Assembly: GCF_026745355.1 (NCBI RefSeq)
Contig: NC_079209.1
Coordinates: forward strand, 51,195,585-51,259,584
DNA length: 64,000 bases
Direction of reading: 5' to 3'
Source: Beta vulgaris subsp. vulgaris
Taxonomy: Eukaryota; Streptophyta; Magnoliopsida; Caryophyllales; Amaranthaceae
Shown: positions 57,401 to 64,000 of the stretch, piece after piece
Layout: each line of letters opens with the position of its first letter
Position numbering within the stretch: the stretch's first letter is position 1
Program-made: the position numbers and the translations under genes
The notes under the pieces: model-generated
Seen by the model: the letters and a program-made list of their open reading frames with translations, nothing else
What the model was told of the DNA's origin: nothing
Databases searched by the model: none

Positions 57401-59161
57401 GTCATCTCAAGGTTCATCAAGGAGTGACGGATTAAGGGAATGTAAAGAGAAATTTGAACATGGAGTTTATGTAACTTTCATTCAACTTCGAAACGGTACA
57501 AAAGTTTTCAGACAAGTCAAATTTAGGTAATATATATCTATCAGAAAGATTTAGCATTCTTTTTACTTCCTGAAAAATTCATGATTACTGAACTAAGCAC
57601 CTCATTTGTTAGCATAAACTTCCTTTTGTCCCTTGCATCATCACTATAATGAGGCATTATTGCATCGAACATAACATACAATTCAAAAAATTTGAACAAA
57701 GTAACTTTATTACATTTTATGTTTAGAACTTAAGTTGTAACTCGTAGAGGTGGACATGGGTCGGGCTGGGCCTGTTCACGGGATCGGCCCGCGGGCTTGA
57801 GTAAATGGCGGGCCGGGCCCATGAGTGGCGGGGCATGCCGGGCCGGCTTGAAATTTTAAAAAATTGTCCACGGGGCGGGCTCGTGCTTCCCGCGGGCCGG
57901 CCCATGTTTTATGTTGTATTTTTTGACCGTTTAAGGGTAAAAAACAAAGGAAAGGAGCGTTCGGCCCGCGGGCTGGCCCAAGCGGGCTCGTGCCAGTGCG
58001 GACCGGAAATAAAATTTCTTGACCGTGATAGGCCCGCGACCCACGTAGCGGACAACGGGCCGCGCCGGCATGGGCGGATACACTGGGGGTACAGTGGGTA
58101 CAACTGTACCCCCATTAATTTAGAAAAAGCAGATATATATAGTTTACACATGCAGATTTTTATCAAAACTAGTGTTTGTTTCAGTGGTAAGGGAGAGGAA
58201 ATTGATAAAAGAGTGTGAGGTTGCATGTTCAATTCTTGTAATCTACCTTTCAATCTTTCTTTTTTTTCTTACTCTTTCTTTTTTCTCAAATGTTCTTTAG
58301 CAACATTTTTTCTTCCTCTTACTCTTTCAGGCCCTCCTAAATAAAAGGAATAACTTATATAGAAGTTAAATATGCAATTCTTATTATACATACACCAATA
58401 TGAATTATAGAAAGTTGCTAACTTATATTAAAATTGTCGGGTTATTTTGTATTTTTTTATCTCACTTCTATGTACTTATTAAGTCATCATTTTTTCTTCT
58501 AATAATCATTTTTCACCTTATTCCATTAACATGATTATGTGACTTATATCAACAACAAATTTTAAAAAAATTCTTCTACAATAATTTATCTTTCAAAATT
58601 TCCTCGAAATTCAAATTCATTACCTTTATCCACATCTTGTATCGGAGCATTTATATCATATGATATTTTTTTCTTATATATTAATGGTATTTTGGTTAAA
58701 GTAGGCGAAATTTGGCTCCAAAAAAATAAAATATAGCCAAAGATTAGGGAAGGAAAAATGATATATTTTATGAATCTAGTTATTCATTGTTCCGTACCCC
58801 CATTTCTGAATTTCTGGATCCGCCACTGCGCGCCGGGCCTCAAGTGGGCTTGTGCCGTCCCGGCCCATGCCCACCTCTAGTTGTAAGTTAAGAACATAAT
58901 ATACTTCTAGTTTTTTTATCAGCATCTCACTTAGAATCTTTCTTATTTCAAATTGTGTTTTGTAGCAAAGAAAGGTTTCGCGAGAAACAAGCTGAGGAAT
59001 GGTGGAAGGAAAATAAAGAAAGGGTACTGCGGAAATACATCCCTCCACCACCAAAGAACATGCCATCAACATCATCTCCTGCGACGCCACCAACAACTTC
59101 ACCTTTAGGTCCATCAACTAGTGAACAGGAAAGCAATGACAACAACTTAACACCTTCATAA
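51421..59161 (+). CDS. PH-RCC1-FYVE-BRX protein (PRAF/RLD family), 9 exons, 1133 aa
   Basis: Exons: 51421-51468, 52646-52732, 53022-53111, 53238-53324, 53545-53643, 53770-55863, 55954-56100, 56973-57526, 58966-59161. All are GT-AG and in frame, 1,133 residues. Starts [19 protein letters not shown] domain covers ~15-135. Seven RCC1-type blades (~225-590) have repeated WG(D/E)...LGHG motifs. A plant-variant FYVE finger (~605-670) reads [21 protein letters not shown] proline-rich linker, coiled coil ([16 protein letters not shown]) and C-terminal BRX domain ([32 protein letters not shown]) follow. Family members bind phosphoinositides through PH/FYVE. RLD proteins bind LAZY-type gravitropism regulators through BRX and influence PIN trafficking. 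Intron 8 carries a hAT-like insertion (57,744-58,880). The last exon encodes a serine/proline-rich tail. Confidence 0.95.
52800..52853. repeat. TA/TATG microsatellite
   Basis: Alternating TATATA and TGTATA units in intron 2 of the PRAF/RLD gene. Confidence 0.9.
57744..58880. mobile_element. hAT-like non-autonomous element in the last intron of the PRAF/RLD gene
   Basis: Ends TAGAGGTGGACATGGGTCGG and CCGGCCCATGCCCACCTCTA are inverted. Flanking TTGTAACT (left) and TTGTAAGT (right) form an 8-bp target duplication with one change, the hAT hallmark. Inside, 57,760-58,080 is very GC-rich (GGCCCGCGGGCTTG, GGGCCGGCCC palindromes), and an interior GTACCCCC / GGGGGTAC pair (58,083-58,115 and 58,793-58,802) suggests a second nested inverted-repeat element. 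A tRNA-like patch (CAGTGGTAAG and GTTCAATTC) lies at 58,180-58,240. No transposase frame. Confidence 0.8.
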
Positions 59162-60879
59162 ACATATATACTTGTTGATCAAATTTTTTTTTTCAATGTC
59201 ACAGAACCTGCAATCTTGGTAGAAAACTAGAAATTTATGAGGCAAAAGAATTGTTTTAGGTATATGAGAATTGGAGTATGGGATGAATTGAGCTCATTTT
59301 TTGACATAATTGAGAAACTTTTACTTTTTGGCAAGAATAATTTACTTTAGAAATCGTACTTTAATTCCATGAGTAACTCAACAATTTATGTTTCTTATTT
59401 GCCTATAATCTGTGTCGCTTACATCTTCTACTATTGTACAGATGGTGATAATTTTCAGGAAGTAATTCTATTGTTAGGAAATAACTACTTTCTTCTGCAC
59501 TTGAACAGTAGTTAAAACTCATGAAAGCAGTAAATGATCAGCCATATTTTTAATGTAGACCACTAATGGTGGAAACATAATTACATCTACCCAGTGGGTA
59601 GATTATCCGCTCCTGATAAACTATTTAAAAATAATTTTTGATGTTGAGTTGGATTCCACTGTACATTAATAATTTTTATTTTAATGGTGCCATGATCTTG
59701 GATTGTGCTGTTGAATCTTACTTTTTAGACACTTTGGCAAGTGTGATGCAGTAAAACAATTACAAGGCATGCACACACCATTCACAGCTCCGGAATGTGA
59801 TGCATATAGTGCAGCAAAAAGTGGAATTTTATACATTCAATGGTTACTTTTGTTGATGTAAGAATTCCAAAATTCTATATTAGTATATTACAATTAAATG
59901 TGTTTACGTGTTTTATATTACGGCGTGAAAAAAACTCAAGATCGAGGAGTGGTGACCTCCTATAAGCTTGAGACCCCTTCATATGTTCCTATACTTGAAG
60001 TGGCTCCATACTACATAAAAATTTCACCAGTAATAGAAAAACAAGTTGCGGAGATTCAAAATATAACAGTACTTGGCACAAGAAATGTCATATTCTGTCA
60101 AGTATTATGTAACATTTTGCCTTTTCGTTTTAAGAATGTGTAGTCCGTTCGCTCCATGAAGAACAAAATTATTTATATATTTCTTCAGTTTTTTGTTAGT
60201 AAGATATGACATTTGGCTCTTTGATGAGTAGATTAAAAATAAACTGTTGAATTGGAAGTATTATATCAGCAAAACAAATGTTCATTTAATTTTACAACAT
60301 AAGGATTATAGTTAACAAATCCCAACATATGGAAAATGTTATATGTAAGTGAAAGAAAGTTGACCTAATGTGCCGTCGTTGATAGCAATAGTGGTAGCCT
60401 TTAGTTCCATACCAGATTTAATGTCCATACCGACATCAATTGTTTTACCCGGCCTTAAAATTTGGTATTTACAAATATATAAGATTTCAATGAAAGATTA
60501 TTAGTTATATGATTCTAAAGATTGTAGTTATCTTATATCAATGCAAAAACCATGCAAGGATAAGAGCTACGAAAGAGCATAAGGGTTTTGTACGTATGTT
60601 GGTTAGAAGGCAGTAATCCAGATCAATGAAATGATTGAACGCATAAACATCTTTTTACCTTAATTCCTAGAACATATAATACGTTTCATTTCAAATGCTT
60701 TCTTAGATTTAGTTCACATGTTTTTGGCTAAGTGTTTTTCATGGTTTGAGCACATAGGGGTGTGGTTTATTTTGTTATTTGTTTTACACTTTCTTTAATG
60801 TTTTGGTCTACTAATTGCTTTGGGTGTGTGTGACATTTAGAGGAGTTTGCTAAAGTTAGGAACCTTTTAGCGTATTTAG
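59162..60879. other. 3' flank and intergenic, no gene
   Basis: AT-rich. The 81-codon frame at 59,898-60,143 has no recognisable domain and poor codon character. No RNA gene or clear repeat ends seen. Confidence 0.4.
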
Positions 60880-60971
60880 GCTTGGAGCGAAACACGTGCT
60901 TAATTCGGAGATAGATGGTCTATGTGTGGCTTATAGAAACAAGAGTAATTGTGGTGTTATCGTCTTAAAAA

Positions 60972-61589
60972 GGCTAAGTACCAAACAGTTTGGTACTAAA
61001 CAACAAAATATGTTGTTTGTCTTTCCCTTTCTTTTTTTCGGAAATTACAATTTTCGAATGTCCTTGCTGCACAACCAATCTGTTTCGTTGCTACACAACC
61101 ATATTCACCTTCGTGCACAACCAAAATGTCGTTGTTGCACAACCAATATGAGCTTGCTGCACAACCATAGTGACCTTGATGCACGATCCAACTAACCTTG
61201 CTGAACAACTAATCTGAGTTTGATGCACAGCCACACTCACCTTCGTGCACAAATAAAATGCTCTTGCTACACAACCATAGTAACCTTAATGCATAACCCA
61301 TAGTGACCTTGATGCACAACCAAACTGACTTTATTGCACAACCAAACTGACCTTACTACACAATCTTACATAAAGAATACACAACCATTAAAAATTATTA
61401 CAACTCTACGTAGAGAATGCACAACCCTCAACAAATATTCACCATCAAATGTTGCACATACATATTTATGCCAATATTGCACAACCACATTGACTTTGAT
61501 CCAAAACCGTACTAACCTTCATGCACAACCTGAAAAAAATAAAAAGGAGTTCGTAATATGTTTAGTATTGAACAACTTGGTAAATAGCC
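60972..61589. mobile_element. TIR element carrying a 30-bp minisatellite
   Basis: GGCTAAGTACCAAAC...GGTACTAAAC at the left and GTTTAGTATTGAACAACTTG...TAGCC at the right are inverted (about 24 of 30 bases). The empty-site relative at 46,985-47,190 confirms the boundaries within a few bases. TCTTA beside both ends may be the target duplication. The interior is mostly the array at 61,062-61,520. No transposase. Confidence 0.65.
61062..61520. repeat. minisatellite, unit ~30 bp (TTGCTGCACAACCAATMTGA type)
   Basis: About 14 diverged units, each built on TTG(C/A)(T/A)GCACAACCA. CTGACCTTGATGCACAACCA-like phrases are frequent. Two overlapping open frames (99 and 115 codons) arise from the repeat and are not considered genes. 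Confidence 0.8.
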
Positions 61590-61660
61590 AGACTCTTACC
61601 ATCTTGCATCTTGGAGTAGTGGAGGGATTCACTTTGTTGGAAGCAATGAGCTACCTAAAC

Positions 61661-61929
61661 TGTAGTATTTGCATGTACTAGTTTTGACTATGGGGTCAGT
61701 AGGCCTTTTAGGGTTTTCAATAGGATTCCTCTGTTTTTTATTCTATGGAATATTTACCTTTTCAGTAAGTGGACTAAAAAAAATGGTAGCATGTTGCATC
61801 CAAAAGAGTGGAGGCGATATATACAGTATTTGGTTGTGCGTGCATCTACAAATGGAGCATATTAGTTATTTGGCTTAGAGATTTCTTTTTTTTTTTTGTT
61901 TTTCACATCAAGAAACAGTGCAAAAATAT
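61661..61929. other. intergenic, no gene
   Basis: Short stretch up to the LINE junction, with a T run at 61,888-61,899. Nothing recognised. Confidence 0.35.
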
Positions 61930-64000
61930 AAAAATACGATATTGACGGCATGTGGTGACCATGTTGTGAGCATGCACAATTCGGGAATCGGTTTCAAAGT
62001 ACAGCCCCGAGCACCGAATATTCCATGTCTTCTCTTTGCAGATGACAATCTTCTATTCTATAACACCATCTCATCTTCATTACTTTATTATTAAAAAGTG
62101 ATTGACGACTTATGCGCCCTCTTTGGCCAATTAGTAAATTTTCATAAATTTGCTATCATTTTCTCCAAAAAGATCAACTCAACCAGAATGGCCTCCCTTG
62201 CTAGCCATTTCAACATGACCCCCAACTCTTCTTTAGACGGTATTTAGGCGTCTACTTTAGCTCGTTCACTCCAACAAAAGCAGATTACAATAACCTTTTG
62301 CAAAAAAAACTGAAAAACGAATCCAACATTGGGAAGCATGTTTCCTCTCCAAAGTCGGTAGGTGCACCCTTATTCAAAGTAACCTCGAGGCCTTGCCTTC
62401 ATATGTTTGTTCTTCCTCTCTGCTACCTACTTCTATTGCACAAACCATCGACGCTATACATCAACAATTCTTTTGGCACGCCACTCATTGCATGGGATAC
62501 CATTTGTACACCAAATAGGCCAAGGAGGATATGCCTAAGAAAAACTCCTCCCTAAATCAAGCGTTCATCGCTAAATTGGGATGGAAGATTTTAACAGATA
62601 AAACTAGTTTTTGGGTTCAATTATTAAACAACGTTATTTGTCAAACAAAAGCTTCTTCACTTACAAAGCCAAACCAACTGATTCCCATGTCTGGCGGAAA
62701 ATACTAGCTCAAAGAGTCATTAGAAAAGACATCAAATGGAAAATTGGTGACGGAAAAAGTATTTATTTTGGCTAGTTAATTGGCTCTCTCATTGCAATCT
62801 TATAGAACTAATCAATTTAACAATACAAAATATAGAAATCAACTTGAAACTGAGTGAGTTTATCATAGCCCATGGATAATGGGACTGAACTCCAATCCCT
62901 ATTGCCTACACATATTTTGACAATCATCAAAGGCATTCCACTGCCATCCACTAACACACTTGATACTCCAATATGGGGATCACCTCCCGGGGATTTCTTT
63001 GTCAAACCCGCCACTTGGTTAGCGCACAATCTCAATGAAAAGGAAAATAAGTGGGCCTATTGTTGGATTTGGAAGTTGTTCCTCCTAAGCGGCTTATTTT
63101 CCTGTGGCAAATTTGTCACTCCAGCATCGGGGTGCGTAGTGTACTTCATAAGAGGCACATCCTACCCATAAACTCATGTGCCCTCTGCAATACTCAGGAA
63201 GAAACTATTGACCATTTATTTGCTTCTTGCTCCCATCTTCATCCTTTATGGCAAATTAAGAAGCTACGTAACTGGCTTACGTGTTCTTTACTTAACAAAT
63301 TGTTATCACTGTTTCTTCAAAAGATAAAATAGACAAATCCAAAACATCCAAATTGGTCTATTTAACTATAGACAATCTGGAAAGAAAGGAATGATATCAT
63401 TTTTAAGAATCAAAAACTAAATCATCGCCGCATCTTCCACAAGGCAAGGTTCCTTAACACATAATGGTTCGTTTGGGCAGCCATCAATGTTTTTAATTCC
63501 ACAGATTCATCGTTCAACTCCACGCCACCCATTTCCACCAATACTGCCGACACCAATTTTATTCAAGTGGTCACCACCACCCCTAACTTTCCACAAGCTT
63601 AACTTCAATAGCTCAGTACGCAACGATTCAGCTTCAACAGGGGTCATCATTCGAGAGCGCCCAAGGCCAGCTAGTCCATGCGTACGCCTGCAATTTTGGC
63701 AATTCTTAGGTCTTCATACCAAAGCTACAACCCCAGTATAATGCCTTCTTCACGCTATTCGCAATGGCATACAAAACATTCAAATAGAAGGCGACAATAT
63801 CCTAGTCATCAGCGTTGTTCAACATAAGTGGCAAATTGCACACATCATTCAAGACATCCAATAATTCCTACACTCTTTCTTGAATTGGCAAATCAAGCAC
63901 ATCTATAAAGAGGCAAACAAGGCGGCAGACTAGATAACTAATGTAGGACATTTAATTGACTCTCCTTTGAGGATTGATGATTGTACAAGTTCTGCTATTC
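61930..64000 (+). pseudogene. decayed L1-type LINE ORF2 (5'-truncated, runs off window)
   Basis: It begins inside the reverse transcriptase: IGFKVQPRAPNIPCLLFADD, with the catalytic FADD at 62,035-62,046, then ALFGQLVNFHK and SKKINSTRMASLASHFN. Further on are LAKLGWKILTDKTSFWVQLL-like sequence (62,560-62,640), a zf-RVT region (FLWQICHSSIGVRSVLHKRH and CALCNTQEETIDHLFASCSH, 63,080-63,260), and RNase H (IQIEGDN and IYKEANKAADWITNVGHLID, 63,780-63,960). Many stops and frame changes separate these. It belongs to a different subfamily from the LINE at 14,264-20,791 and shares its tail with the remnant at 13,665-13,990. The endonuclease and ORF1 are missing. Confidence 0.85.

Larger units (their letters stand above)
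60880..61660 (+). repeat. dispersed repeat, interrupted by the TIR element 60972-61589
   Basis: The outer parts (60,880-60,971 and 61,590-61,660) match the contiguous sequence at 46,985-47,190: CGAAACACGTGCTTA, AGAGTAATTGTGGTGTTA, then CACTTTGTTGGAAGCAATGA. Confidence 0.7.

Noticed and set aside
61062..61520. CRISPR-like regular array
   Set aside because: Units are diverged along their full length with no constant repeat/variable spacer pattern, no Cas genes, and a plant context. It is a minisatellite.

Overview
This is AT-rich nuclear DNA of a flowering plant. The evidence is spliced genes with GT-AG introns, plant-type P450s, a phragmoplast kinesin with the plant NACK tail, a PH-RCC1-FYVE-BRX protein found in plants, a plastid ndhF fragment, and dense plant transposons (L1 LINE, copia LTRs, Stowaway, Helitron, hAT-like elements, SINEs). 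Repeat style looks eudicot. I could not fix a family or species from sequence alone.

Layout. 1-5,348: repeats only, namely one end of a GC-rich foldback element, a solo LTR, and an internally deleted copia-type element with a 5-bp target duplication (TAGAT). 5,349-26,519 (minus strand): two CYP71-clade P450 genes in tandem. The downstream copy (5,349-13,417) carries one frameshift and a 5.4-kb transposon-filled intron. The upstream copy (24,232-26,519) is intact at 496 codons but has Asn where the I-helix threonine is normally found. Between them lie a full-length but disabled 6.5-kb L1 LINE with a perfect 17-bp target duplication, an older LINE tail, a Stowaway MITE carrying a nested solo LTR, and a telomere-motif-rich foldback element.

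26,520-33,740: no gene. It holds MITEs, a SINE with target duplications, a 1.9-kb inverted-repeat element dense in TGTACA, and a pair of direct repeats of which one copy took a later Stowaway insertion. 34,453-39,465 (plus): a complete 14-exon NACK-type kinesin (940 aa), with an inverted pair of AACGG cores (MSA-like) about 0.7 kb upstream of its ATG. 39,834-40,150: plastid ndhF fragment. 40,487-42,215: MITE, Helitron and two minisatellites. 42,383-42,778: a doubtful LEA5/SAG21-like small gene. 43,299-48,031 (plus): a complete 8-exon eIF3 subunit k gene (237 aa) with a telo-box in its leader. 51,421-59,161 (plus): a complete 9-exon PH-RCC1-FYVE-BRX (PRAF/RLD) gene (1,133 aa) with a hAT-like element in its last intron. 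59,162-64,000: intergenic DNA, a TIR element with a 30-bp minisatellite, and a decayed LINE running off the window.

The three intact housekeeping/developmental genes (cytokinesis kinesin, translation factor, membrane-associated RCC1 protein) are unrelated neighbours. Only the two P450s form a functional or evolutionary cluster. I found no bacterial-type system, CRISPR or operon. The most informative material is the pair of diverging P450 copies and the nested transposon histories that can be read directly from empty-site comparisons.
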